Assembly: GCA_963556195.1 (NCBI GenBank)
Contig: OY744516.1
Coordinates: 32,860,093-32,924,092, forward strand
Direction of reading: 5' to 3'
Source: Sepiola atlantica
Taxonomy: Eukaryota > Mollusca > Cephalopoda > Sepiida > Sepiolidae
Length of the DNA stretch: 64,000 nt
Shown: piece after piece, positions 46,605 through 57,830 of the stretch
Layout of the letters: each line of letters opens with the position of its first letter
Position numbering within the stretch: position 1 is the stretch's first letter
Notes under the pieces: generated by a model
What the model saw: only the letters and a program-made list of their open reading frames with translations
Told to the model about the DNA's origin: nothing
Database searches by the model: none
Position numbers and translations under genes: made by a program

Positions 46605-48742
46605 CTCTCTCTCTCTCCTCCTCTTTATCTCTCTCCTCCTCCTCCTCCTCCTCCTCTCTATCTCTCTCCTCCTCCTCTCTATCTCTCCTCCTCCTCTCTA
46701 TCTCTCTCTCCTCCTCCTCCTCTCTATCTCTCTCTCCTCCTCCTCCTCTCTATCTCTCTCTTCCTCCTCCTCTCTCTCTCTATCTCTCTCTTCCTCCTCC
46801 TCCTCCTCTCTATCTCTCTCCTCCTCCTATCTATCTTTCTCCTCCTCTCTAATCTCTCGCCCCTCCTCCTCTTCCTCCTCCTCCTCCTCCTCTCTATCTC
46901 TCTCCTCCTCCTCCACTCTATCCCTCTCCTCCTCTCTCTCTCTCCCCCTCTCTATCTCTCTCCTCCTCTCTATCTCTCTCATCCTCTCTATCTCTCTCCT
47001 CCTCTCTATCTCTCTCCTCCTCTCTATCTCTCTCCTCCTTTCTATCTCTCTCCTCCTTTCTATCTCTCTCTCTCTCCTCTCCTCCTCTCTAATCTCTCTC
47101 TCCTCCTCCTCCTCCTCCTCCTCTCTATCTCTCGCCTCCTCCTCCTCCTCCTCTCTATCTCTCGCCTCCTCCTCCTCCTCCTCCTCCTCTATCTCTCGCC
47201 TCCTCCTCCTCCTCCTCCTCTATCTCTCGCCTCCTCCTCTATCTCTCGCCTCCTCCTCTCTATCTCTCTCCGCCTCCTCTCTATCTCTCTCTTCCTCCTC
47301 TCTATCTCTCGCCTCCTCCTCCTCCTCCTCTATCTCTCTCCGCCCCTTCCTCCTCCTCTCTATCTCTCTCCGCCTCCTCTCTATCTCTCTCCTCCTCCTC
47401 CCCACTCCTCTCTATCTCTCTCCTCCTCCTCTCTATCCTTCTCCTCCACCTCTCTATCTCTCTCTCCCTTTCCTCCTCTCTCTCTCTCCCTCCTCTCTCT
47501 CTCTCTCTCCCTTTCCTCCTCTCTATCTCTCTCTCCCTTTCCTCCTCTCTATCTCTCTCCCTTTCCTCCTATCTCTCTCCCTTTCCTCTCTCCCTTTCCC
47601 CTCTCTCTCTCCCTTTTCTTCCTCTCTATCTCTCTCCCTTTTCTTCCTCTCTATCTCTCTCCCTTTCCTCCTCTCTATCTCCTCCCTTTCCTCCTCTCTA
47701 TCTCTTTCTCCCTTTCCTCCTCTCTATCTCTTTCTCCCTTTCCTCCTCTCTATCTCTCTCCCTTTCCTCCTCTCTATCTCTCTCCCTTTCCTCCTCTCTA
47801 TCTCTCTCCCTTTCATCCTCTCTATCTCTCTCTCTCCCTTTCATCCTCTCTCTCTCTCTCCCTTTCATCCTCTCTCTCTCTCTCCCTTTCATCCTCTCTA
47901 TCTCTCTCTCCCTTTCATCCTCTCTATCTCTCTCTCCCTTTCATCCTCTCTATCTCTCTCTCCCTTTCATCCTCTCTATCTCTCTCTCCCTTTCCTCCTC
48001 TCTATCTCTCTCTCTCCCTTTCCTCCTCTCTATCTCTTTCTCTCTCTCTTTCCTCCTCTCTATCTCTCTCTCACCCTTTCCTCCTCTCTATCTCTCTCTC
48101 TCCCTTTCCTCTTCTCTATCTCTCTCTCCCTTTTCTTCCTCTTCTCTCTCTCTCTCCCTTTTTTCCTCTTCTCTCTCTCCCTTTCCTCCTCTTCTCTCTC
48201 TCTCTCTCCCTTTCCTCCTCTTCTCTCTCTCTCTCTCCCTTTCCTCCTCTTCTCTCTCTCTCTCCCTTTCCTCCTCTTCTCTCTCTCTCTCTCCCTTTCC
48301 TCCTCTTCTCTCTCTCTCTCTCTCCCTTTCCTCCTCTTCTCTCTCTCTCTCTCCCTTTCCTCCTCTTCTCTCTCTCTCCCTTTCCTCCTCTTCTCTCTCT
48401 CTCTCCCTTTCCTCCTCTTCTCTCTCTCTCCCTTTCCTCCTCTTCTCTCTCTCTCTTTCCTCCTCTTCTCTCTCTCTCTCTCTTTCCTCCTCTTCTCTCT
48501 CTCTCTCTCTTTCCTCCTCTTCTCTCTCTCTCTCTCTCTTTCCTCCTCTCTCTCTCTCTCTCTCTCTCTTTCCTCCTCTTCTCTCTCTCTCTTTCCTCCT
48601 CTTCTCTCTCTCTCTCTATCTCTCCCTTCCTCCTCCTCTCTATCACTCTCATCCTCCTCTCTATCTCTCTTTTCCCATATTCTCTATCTCTCTCCTCCCT
48701 CCTCTCTATCTCTCTCTTCCCCCCCGCCCCCTCAATTCTATC
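46605..48742 (+). repeat. 2.15-kb segmental duplication, copy 2
   Basis: Second tandem copy, ending with the same CCCCCCCGCCCCCTCAATTC marker as copy 1. The few-base length differences lie at CTC-unit number changes and two 1-bp indels. Confidence 0.9.
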
Positions 48743-50935
48743 TCTCTCCTCTCTATCTCTCCTACTCTTACTCCTCTCTATCTCTCTCCTACTCTTACTC
48801 CTCTCTATCTCTCTCCTCCTCCTCCTCTCTATCTCTCTCCTCCTCCTCCTCCTCCTCTCTATCTCTCTCCTCCTCCTCCTCCTCCTCTCTATCTCTCGCC
48901 TCCTCCCTTCTATCTCTCGCCTCCTCCTCCTCCCTTCTATCTCTCGCCTCCTCCTCCTCCTCTCTATCTCTCGCCTCCTCCTCCTCCTCTCTATCTCTCG
49001 CCTCCTCCTCCTCCTCACTATCTCTCGCCTCCTCCTCCTCCTCTCTATCTTTCTCCGCCTCTTCCTCCTCTCTATCTCTCTCCTCCTCCTCTCTATCTCT
49101 CTTCTCCCCATCCTCCTCCTCTATCTCTCTCCGCCTCTTCCTCCTCCTCTCTATCTCTCTCCTCCGCCTCCTCCTCTCTATCTCTCTCCTCCGCCTCCTC
49201 CTCTCTATCTCTCTCCTCCGCCTCTCTATCTCTCTCCTCCGCCTCCTCCTCTCTATCTCTCTCCTCCGCCTCCTCCTCTCTATCTCTCTCCTCCGCCTCC
49301 TCCTCTCTATCTCTCTCCTCCGCCCCTTCTTCTCTATCTTTCTCCTCCTCCTCCTCTCTCTATCTCTCTCTCCCTTTCTTCCTCTCTATCTCTCTCTCCC
49401 TTTCCTCCTCTCTATCTCTCTCTCTCCATTTCCTTCTCTCTATCTATCTCTCTCTCCCTTTCCTCCTCTTCTCTCTCTCTCTCTATCTCTCTCCTCCTCC
49501 TTCTCCTCTTCCCCCCCTCTCTATCTCTCTCCTCCTCCTCTCTATCTCTTTCCTCTACCTCTCTATCTCTCTCCTCCTCCTCCTCCTCCTCTCTATCTCT
49601 CTCCACCTCCTCTCTATCTCTCTCCACCTCCTCTCTATCTCTCTCCACCTCCTCTCTATCTCTCTCTCCCCCCCTCCTCTCTATCTCTCTCTCCCCCCCC
49701 CTCCTCTCTATCTCTCTCTTCCCCTTTCTATCTCTCTCCTCCCCCTCCTCCTCTCTATCGCCTTCCTCCGCTCCCTCTTACTCCTTTTCCTCGTCTACCT
49801 CTGCTCCCTCTCTCTCCTTTTCCTCGTCCTCGTCCTCCTCCGCTCCGTCTCTCTCCTTTCCTCGTCCTCCTCCTCCTCTCTTTCTCTTTTTCTTTTCCTC
49901 GTCCTCCTCCTCTCTCTCTCTCTCCGTTCCCTGTCCTCCTCCTCCTCTCTCTCTCCCTTTCCTCCTCCTCCTCCCTCTCTCTCTCCCTTTCCTCATACTC
50001 CTCCCTCTCTCTCTCCCTTTCCTCCTCCTCCTCCCTCCCTCTCTCTCCCTTTCCTTCTCCTCCTCCTCCTCCCCCTCTCTCTCCCTTTCCTCCACCTCCC
50101 CCTCCTCCTCCCTCTCCCTTTCTTCATACTCCTTCCTCTCTCTCTCCCTTTCCCCCTTTTCTCTCTCTCTCCCTTTCCCCCTCTTCTCTCTCTCTCCCTT
50201 TCCCCCTCTTCTCTCTCTCTCCCTTTCCCCCTCTTCTCTCTCTCTCCTTTTCCCCCTCTTCTCTCTCTCTCCTTTTCCCCCCTCTTCTCTCTCTCTCCTT
50301 TTCCCCCTCTTCTCTCTCTCTCCTTTTCCCCCTCTTCTCTCTCTCTCCTTTTCCCCCTCTTCTCTCTCTCTCCTTTTCCCCCTCTTCTCTCTCTCTCCTT
50401 TTCCCCCTCTTCTCTCTCTCTCCTTTTCCCCCTCTTCTCTCTCTCTCCTTTTCCCCCTCTTCTCTCTCTCCCTTTCCTCATCCTCTCTCTCTCTCCCTTT
50501 CCTCATCCTCTCTCTCTCTCTCTCCCTTTCCTCATCCTCTCTCTCTCTCTCTCCCTTTCCTCATCCTCTCTCTCTCTCTCCCTTTCCTCATCCTCTCTCT
50601 CTCTCTCTCCCTTTCCTCATCCTCTCTCTCTTTCTCTCCCTTTCCTCATCCTCTCTCTCTTTCTCTCCCTTTCCTCATCCTCTCTCTCTTTCTCTCCCTT
50701 TCCTCATCCTCTCTCTCTTTCTCTCCCTTTCCTCATCCTCTCTCTCTCTCTCCCTTTCCTCATCCTCTCTCTCTCTCTCCCTTTCCTCATCCTCTCTCTC
50801 TCTCCCTTTCCTCATCCTCTCTCTCTCTCTCCCTTTCCTCATCCTCTCTCTCTCTCCCTTTCCTCATCCTCTCTCTCCCCCCTTTCCTCCTCCTCCCTCT
50901 CCTCTCTCTCTCTCTTTCCCCCTCTCTATCTCTAC

Positions 50936-51689
50936 TCTACTCCCTTCTATCCCCTCCTCTCTCGACTACTCATCCCCCCTTTCCTTTATCTTCTCCCTTC
51001 TTACCTCTATTCGCTCATCAATTTCTCTCACCACTTCTCTCATCATTCACCCTTTATTTACATTATTATCTTCTCTAACTCCCACCATTTAACGTTTGAA
51101 TGAAGTGTACAGTATGACAAGATAACAATATCAGTTTTAGTAGCATATAAATTAACGTATAAATCTAGTATTTATCTGTTTCAATGTTTTACATATTTTT
51201 AATAAAATGAGTAGTTATTAAAGCATCACCTGAAACGTGAATTCCCTGAAACCTGAGTATAAACTCTACAGATAGAAATTCATGACAAAAGAAAAGACAT
51301 TAAATGAAGAATTTAACATTTTTCTTTGAATCTTAACATAAACTGTAACTTTATTCTTACAAATTATCTAAGCTAATTAATAAATCTTAACTAACCCTTG
51401 TGTTCAAATCTAATTAAATACAAAGAACTTTTAAAAGCGTCCTAAATACTACTTGTGTATTGTTTGATAAGTATTGTGGTCCCACTAAAGGTACCACTAA
51501 ACTTTTTCTTTCTAGATAAAGTGTAAATAAAAGGGAACAAATTTTGTAATAGAATCAGGCTGAGAGAATCAAAAATATTGACAAATACAAATTCCTTAAA
51601 TCAAAAATAACTAAAGATGTCTTTTTTTTTTTTTTTTCATGTATATAAATACTTCAAGGGAAACCCCTAAAAAACGATAAGTAGCAATG
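50936..51689. other. Unassigned AT-rich DNA
   Basis: Nothing recognised; T17 run near 51622. Confidence 0.4.
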
Positions 51690-52165
51690 CATTATTTATC
51701 TCTATCTCCTCTATCTATCTCTCTCTCCTCTATCTCTCTCTCTCTCCTCTATCTCTCTCTCCTCTATCTATCTCTCTCTCCTCTATCTATCTATATATCT
51801 CTCTGTCTCTCTCTCTCTCTCTATATATATATATAATCTACCTCTCTCTCTCTCTACCTCTTTCTCTATTTATATCTATCTATCTCTCTCTATCTCTTTC
51901 TATCTCTCTATCTCTTTCTATCTCTCTATCTCTTTCTATCTCTCTATCTCTTTCTATCTCTCTATCTCTTTCTATCTCTCTATCTCTTTCTATCTCTCTA
52001 TCTCTTTCTATCTCTCTATCTCTTTCTATCTCTCTATCTCTTTCTATCTCTCTATCTCTTTCTATCTCTCTATCTCTTTCTATCTCTCTATCTCTTTCTA
52101 TCTCTCTATCTCTTTCTATCTCTCTATCTCTCTCTAGCTATTTCTTTCTCTCTCTATCTTTCTCT
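51690..52165 (+). repeat. CT/TATC repeat with 18-bp units
   Basis: Irregular (CT)n and (TA)n to 51880, then about 14 near-perfect 18-bp units TCTCTATCTCTTTCTATC to about 52130. Confidence 0.95.
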
Positions 52166-52689
52166 CCTGAGTTATCTATCTTTACCTCTTTCTTAGCCCT
52201 GTTTTCTTTTTTCGAATTCTCATATTAATGTGTTTAAAATGTTTATTTTGTTTTTTAAAATTTTTCTCTTGAATTGCTATGCCTTTTTCGTAGCCAGATT
52301 AAAATATTTATTTTCAGCCGTGAGAATCGCTTCCTATTCAAAAATCGCTTTTTTATCAACGATTTTTATAGATATGTAAGTGTTAATTTTCAGGTTTTAA
52401 ATTCTAAATATAAAAGCAAGTAGAAAGTGACAAAAAAAAAAAAAACGAAAGAGTCTATTACCCTCACCCTCTGCATCTTGCTCCTTCATTGGACTGTGGG
52501 AGGGGCACCTATCTCCTATTTCCCCAAAATAGTCGAGAAAAAGTATAATACTTAGTTGTGTGTCTGTGTATCTATTTTTTTTAATGAAATTATTCCTACA
52601 TAAAACCAAACTAATGGAGAGTAGAAAACGCATTGTGGATGCATTTTTGGCAGCCTTGTAATTCTTTTCACTTCCCCTACTTTGTTCTC
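52166..52689. other. Unassigned DNA
   Basis: A 78-codon minus-strand frame (52397-52633) shows no family. Nothing else recognised. Confidence 0.35.
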
Positions 52690-53234
52690 CAGTCCTTGAG
52701 CGATGTTTCTGACAAAGGGGGAAGAAAATGCTGTCTACTCAGTCGGTAGTTTTGTTTGAGTAGTAGCTGAAGATGACTTGAGTAATTCTCTTTCTATTTC
52801 TTATTGCCATGTCACTAATAAAGGTGCTGGAGGTAAACGTTTTAGCTGGGCTGACGTTATCCGCCTGATAGTCAAGGATCCGAACCTTAGGACAGCCTCC
52901 TTGAGAGTTACTCTATCAGCACGTGCAAAATACAAAAAAGCACGTGCAAAATACCGGGGCTGTTGTATTGCCATTTGGTGAATGTAACTATGTAGTAGTT
53001 TCCGGTGAGATCTATCGATGCCATATTAATGGGAACTGCTATGGCTTTTCTTTCTTCAAAGAAAATCTTTCTTTTTTACTCACTCTCTCGCTCTCTCTAT
53101 CTGCCCTGCTCTTAACAACTTTGCTGACTTCTTTCACAAATTTTCCAACGTCAACATGACAAGTCACAATAAACAACATTAACTCAGAACCCCAACTTCC
53201 AACATAGACCCCCACTACCAGGTCTTCTTTTTCC

Positions 53235-54110
53235 AACATCAGGGGTCTACGTTCCAACCTTCCAGAGGTTGAAATCCAATTATGGGAGACCAAACCCGAC
53301 CAGTTGTTCCTGTGCAAAACTGGCATTGGCTCGTCTGATTCTGTAGATGATTTCACGATTAATGGTTACTCAAACATGAAATTCAAACCTGACATTCAAA
53401 ATCGTCACGGACATGGAATATGTATCTACATTAAGGATGGTTTTCAATGTGTCAGGGACATCTCCAAAGAAGACCCTAAATTGCGCTATATGTGCTTCTG
53501 AGTAGCACTTATTTACAGCATTGCATTTATATTTGCCCTCTATTATCCCCATAATGACGGAGTTACGATCTTTTAGATTATGTCTGAGAAAAATGACCAT
53601 ATCCTTTCTGCTTATCCCTCTGCCAACATTCACGTCTAGAGATTTCAATGTTGAATGGCTAGTTCATTCAAACAAGACAGATAAAGGGAGGTCTTCTCAC
53701 GATTTTTCTCTTGCCTATGATCTAACACAGATTGTTGACAAACCCACTCGCGTACTGGATGCTGATGGTCAATTTGCAAGTCGTCTTAATCTTTTTCTGA
53801 CAACTTGCCCTGAATTGTGCTCATCCACTGTTCTGTCTCTGCTGGGATCTTCTGATCACCTAATTGTCTCAATTAAGATAAAAACAAAGTGCAACAAGAC
53901 CTCTGATGTCAACCTCCATCGCACAGTGTATCGATACTCGATGGCTGACTGGGACAGCTTTAGATCATTCATATCAGAAATGCGCCTACATTCCATGTTC
54001 GAAAAGAATGTGTCCTCTGTTGCATCTGACTTAACTGATTGGTTAACCATTGGTATAGAGAGCTTCATACCCTCCAAAAAATTCCAACATAAACCAAACT
54101 CCCAGCCGTG
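53235..54110 (+). pseudogene. LINE endonuclease domain (APE type), frameshifted
   Basis: Two frames are joined by a frame change near 53500-53520: residues 53235-53500 (N-terminal half) and 53521-54108 (C-terminal half, 196 codons, IVDKPTRVLDADGQFASRLN). The final SDH motif is intact while the GDFN and E positions are altered. In LINEs this domain nicks target DNA. Confidence 0.75.
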
Positions 54111-54489
54111 ATACACTCTATAATGTACCGCCACTATTGCATACATAAATTATTATTTTAATTGCTTTCAACAAAATAAACCAAAGCTGCCTTTAGGATT
54201 GCCAGCAACCAATGCAAAAAGGTTATAGAAAACACGAAAGTCATATGCCCAATCCGTTAAGTCTAGAGTAGCTGAGCAGAGGCTTGGTTCCCATAAGTTT
54301 TACCGAATAACAACAGGGTCCTGAACAAATGCGTGAATATCATCAACGGTCCTGGGGTGATTTCCTCAGTATCAGACAAAGCCAAACTTTTTGCAAAGAA
54401 CTTTGCATCAGACTCCATGCTTTGCGATCAGGGCCGCCTTCTTCTTGAATTTCCTTCTGAAACTGAAGATACTTTGAGCGACACCCATA

Positions 54490-54935
54490 TATTTGTCAAA
54501 CTAATCAAGAACCTCGATGCCAGCCAAGCAACTGGCCCTGACAACATTCCAATCATAGTGCTTAAAAAGTTGAACCAGAACTAGCTCCCATTCTTACAAA
54601 GCTGTTCAAACGTTGCTTAAAGGGGAAATGCTTCCAATCACCTTGGAAAACTTTGTCAGTCTTACCAGTATTTAAAAATACTAGAGATCGATCTTCTGCA
54701 TCTCAGTACATGCCAATTAGTCTCCTGTGCGTCATGAATAATTTGCTTGAATCTGTGATACATCGAGAAGTTGTCAATCACCTCAGCAAAAACAACCTAC
54801 TCAGTGACAAGCAATATTGTTTTAGTCCTGTGAAATCAACAGCTAATGTGCTGACTGTAATATCACATAGGATCAGTGAATCTATTGGCGGGGGGGGGGG
54901 GCTTCGTTTCTATAGTGATAGCTCTTGACAAATCC
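54490..54935 (+). pseudogene. LINE reverse transcriptase, N-terminal half only
   Basis: RT motifs 0-2 are readable (ATGPDNIP, FKNTRDRSSASQYMPISLL, the NLLSDKQYCFS block), with frame changes near 54580 and 54890. The catalytic YADD box is absent through deletion, so no activity is possible. Confidence 0.8.
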
Positions 54936-55399
54936 AACGCCTTTTATAGGGTTTGGCATACTCTATCGTTATTTTGATGGGTGGTGCTTGACTGAGCTTC
55001 AATCTATGGTACCCCTCCCCTGTAAAACATTCACAACAAAAACTATCCTAGCTACAACCACTGTCAATAATTTCCCTTTCTTCCTTTCTGTGCCTAAAAC
55101 TAAACGAAATTTCCATGAGCAAAGTTTCTTTCCTAGAACTACCTGTCTGTGGAACTCAACACCGCGGGGCTGCTTCCCAGCTGACTACAACATTGTTGTT
55201 TTCAAGTCCAACATAAACAAATTCTTGTTAAGCTGTCCTCCTGAATAATCAAATTCTTCCAAACTTCCACCATCATGACCAATCATCATGGTGTTGTCTC
55301 ACCGTCCACCTGACACTCATTAACCATTATCCTCGAGTGACCTTTGGGTCTCAATAAGTGGTGAATCTTTAGTAAAAAATAAAAAAAATAAAAAATATA

Positions 55400-56226
55400 G
55401 TAGGACCCGTAGAAATTCCACACTTGTATCCTTCAATGGTTGTATATTGCTGCCGTTCTTAAAATATTTCTATTCTATCTACGTCTTTGTTCAAACTGAA
55501 ATATACTTATCTAAGTACTCTGGTTAATGTAGTTTCAGAATATATCTGGTTATGGGGGTCTATTTCTAAAACCCTTGTAGCAGTTTGTGACATATTTCCA
55601 TTCCATGGACAGACCTTACGATATTATTGTACCATCTTTGAACAGAGCAGATACTACATTGTGATCCTATCCTGAAGACCAAGAAAGTGTATTTTAGTTT
55701 GATTTTCATGTTAAACACAACAATGACATCAGATGAAATAAAATAAAAATTTGCGATTGGGATATACAGGGTGGGCCAAAATAAGGGTCCTATCTTTAAA
55801 TTTGAATAACTTGAATTTGAATAACTTCCACAAAATAAAAGTTAAACTCACCAAACTTTATGTGTGTGTAGACTGACCCTTCCGAGATTTTTTGAAATAA
55901 ACAAAACAAATTTTAGCCGAAAAACACTTCTTAAAACTTACAAAAACTAAAGTATTGTTTTTTACACTGTTTTGAGTTTTTTAAGCAAAAATAATGTTTT
56001 CTAAATGAGGGTACGTTCCTTAGGGCTAATACGGCTTATGCTTGCTTCGGAAGGGGTCCTTTACTTATTCTAAAAAAAAAAAATAAAAAAATCAATAAAT
56101 AAAAAAGTTATGAATTTTTAAAAATAGGACCCTTATTTTTGCCCACCCTATACTATCTTTTAATAAAGGGGTGGTGAGTAATGAAGTACGTACGGACATG
56201 AAATTGCCTTAGTGTATTATTATATA
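55400..56226 (+). repeat. Dispersed repeat X subtype, split by a MITE
   Basis: Matches 28764-29036: left part TAGTAGGACCCGTAGAAATT and TTGTATATTGCTGCC, a reversed degraded U2 segment at 55636-55690 (minus: CTTTCTTGGTCTTCAGGATA, GGATCACAATGTAGTATCTG), and the right part GGTGGTGAGTAATGAAGTAC, GAAATTGCCTTAGTGTATTA. The 384-bp MITE is inserted at 55767. Confidence 0.75.
55767..56150. mobile_element. 384-bp MITE with CAGGGTGGGC ends, copy 1
   Basis: The left end CAGGGTGGGCCAAAATAAGG, then GTCCTATCTTTAAA, and the right end AAATAGGACCCTTATTTTTG, then CCCACCCTA, are inverted repeats of about 35 bp with few mismatches. TA flanks both sides (55765-55766, 56151-56152). The uninterrupted relative at 28956 confirms the TA duplication. 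Near-identical to 62625-63006. No coding capacity; probably Tc1/mariner superfamily from the TA target. Confidence 0.9.
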
Positions 56227-56504
56227 GATTATGTGTGTGTCTCTAATCAAAACTCATTCACCACTTATGTTAAAATTATTTCAGATGATTTTATATTAAC
56301 ATTTCTACTACTCAAGAAATATTTATTTACACTGTTGAAAGATACCCTATTCAATTTATTAACACAAGAAAATCATAGTTGATAGTGAATGATATTAAGA
56401 GCGTTTTAATCATTTTAGTATTTTAATACATATTTTTTGTGGATAAATCTTAAAGGAAATCAATTAAAAAAACAGAAATAACTATAATTTTATCTATTTT
56501 ATCA
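56227..56504. other. AT-rich DNA without recognised features
   Basis: Nothing recognised. Confidence 0.4.
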
Positions 56505-56715
56505 TGTTTGGTTTAACGTCCATTTTTACATGCTGGCATGTATTGGACAGCTTTTAGAAATTGGCTTCTAAACTAACCTATCTCTGGCCATTATTTAAAC
56601 TACATAAGCTGAAATGCAACAGATTTTCTTTGGAAGTCATTTCCTTAGTTGAGATAAGATTTTTATAGGTTAAATGACCTTCCTGATGCTAACCCAGTGA
56701 GGTGATGGGGACCAG
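56505..56715 (+). repeat. Probable cephalopod-type dispersed repeat
   Basis: TTGGTTTAACGTCCATTTTT, ACATGCTGGCATGTATTGGA and CTTCCTGATGCTAACCCAGT resemble a repeat that I recall as frequent in octopus and squid genomic DNA (CATGCTGGCATGGGTTGGAC core). This rests on memory, not on a second copy in the window. Confidence 0.45.
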
Positions 56716-57730
56716 CCCTTTTATTGAGAAACCATCTCTAGGTGATTGCCTACTAAGGCTACAGAGTGCTTCCCAGAAACAAATACTGATAAACATTCTT
56801 TATTGTAAGCATCTAACACATACAATGTATGTAATAGTGCACAGTTATTTCTGCATATCGGATAGATAAATACTATCACTGATATGATCAAAGGTAAAAT
56901 AAGCCTGAGCCTGGTGTTGCCACATACACCAACAAAATCACAAAAAAATGACACTAAACAAATATAAAACCGTGAGGCTCAGAAGAAAGATATGAGCGTC
57001 ATGATCAACATGGGCATGCTGTAAATATTTGGCACCTATTTCAGGTAACAGTATTCAAATACAGAACAAATACAGATAAATAAATATGATCGGCACAAAC
57101 CAATTTGCTTATCGAGTTAAATAGTGAAATTAAGTAGATCTCACAATGAAATATGAAAGTGAATGAAACCGCCAGTTTTACAAAATAAAAAAAAAAAAAT
57201 GTTGTTCCAGATAAACAAAACTATTACGACTGCAGCATAGCAGTAATCATTTATTAAAATTAAAATTATTTTTAAATGTTTATTCACAAAGAAAATTGTT
57301 TTTATAGTAAGTCGTCATTTAAAAGAGTGATTGTGGAATATCCTCTATTTATTTTTTCAATTTAATTTACTAAAATATCGGAGATTTGCTGTTTTTCTGT
57401 AACCAAAACTATGCTACAATACTCCTTAGTATTTAACATTTTATTTGTCAAGATATTATTTTCGCTTATGTAATTAAAATTTATAATTTCGTATTGCATT
57501 TAATTATAAGACAGAATATACTATTGATTTAAAACTTAATGACTAGAATATTCTATCTTATAGATGTTTTTTTATGCAATTATTTTTATTAATAATAATG
57601 CAATTTTCTGCATCTTAATCACTTAGGAAGTGAGACAATCGAATTAATAGTAAGCAAAACAACAACGAACGCTGCAATCACCAATAGAAATACATTAAAT
57701 ATTTAGGTGATAAAAATAATACATATTTCT
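56716..57730. other. Unassigned AT-rich DNA
   Basis: A 77-codon minus-strand frame (56721-56954) shows no family. Nothing else recognised. Confidence 0.4.
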
Positions 57731-57732
57731 AG

Positions 57733-57830
57733 ACAGGGCGTCTTGGTCCAATGATAAAGGCGCTGGACTATAGACATCAATGTCGAAGGTTCGATCCTTG
57801 TCTAAGTTAGCCATATTGATGACGGCCATC
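57733..57830 (+). mobile_element. tRNA-like retroposon head or tRNA pseudogene
   Basis: TGGTCCAATGATAAAGGCG (57744) is an A box and GGTTCGATCC (57788-57797) a B box at tRNA spacing. The outline is closest to tRNA-Arg by eye. The anticodon stem and T stem do not pair fully and the 3' CCTTGTCTAAG does not give a proper acceptor end, so an active tRNA gene is unlikely. Confidence 0.55.

Larger units (their letters stand above)
44391..50935 (+). repeat. 6.5-kb polypyrimidine (C/T) domain
   Basis: The plus strand is almost purely C and T, with single A in CTATCTC and rare G in CTCGCC. Sub-blocks: CTCCTCCTC-rich (44391-45250), CTCTCTCCCTTTCCTC (45300-46000), CTCTTCTCTCTCTCTCCC (46000-46480), their duplicated counterparts to 48742, CTCCGCCTCCTC (48750-49340), a mixed part to 50150, about 25-bp units with CTTTTCCCCCTCTTC (50150-50470), and CCTTTCCTCATCCTC units (50470-50870). 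Mirror-symmetric pyrimidine tracts of this kind can form triplex (H-DNA). Long frames on either strand (825 codons plus; 242 and 331 codons minus, Arg/Glu-rich) follow from composition. Confidence 0.97.
52690..55390 (+). mobile_element. LINE (jockey/CR1-like), decayed, with 3' end
   Basis: An upstream fragment (52823-52965, GGKRFSWADVIRLIVKDPNL) may be ORF1 residue. 53235-54110 is the endonuclease region: SNIRGLRSNLPEVEIQLWET, KPDQLFLCKT (E lost), GHGICIYIKDG, a degraded RDFNVEWL (G lost from GDFN), and LLGSSDHLIVSIKI with the SDH motif. 54500-54900 is reverse transcriptase: ASQATGPDNIPIIVLKK, LSVLPVFKNTRDRSSASQYM, PISLLCVMNNLLESVIHREV, VNHLSKNNLLSDKQYCFSPV. The YADD region is missing: after a G12 run near 54890 and ALDKSNAFYRVWH the sequence jumps to the C-terminal tail (FDGWCLTELQSMVPL, SFFPRTTCLWNSTPRGCFPA, KSNINKFLLS). 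The 3' end is an AATAAAAAATAAAAA-type A-rich tail. It is inactive. Confidence 0.88.

Noticed and set aside
44375..46852. 825-codon Ser/Leu/Pro-rich frame and long Arg/Glu-rich minus-strand frames
   Set aside because: Explained by polypyrimidine composition; TAA, TAG and TGA cannot occur where A and G are nearly absent, and the frames differ between the two duplicated copies.
57733..57805. Functional tRNA-Arg gene
   Set aside because: A and B boxes are present but the anticodon, T and acceptor stems do not pair properly.
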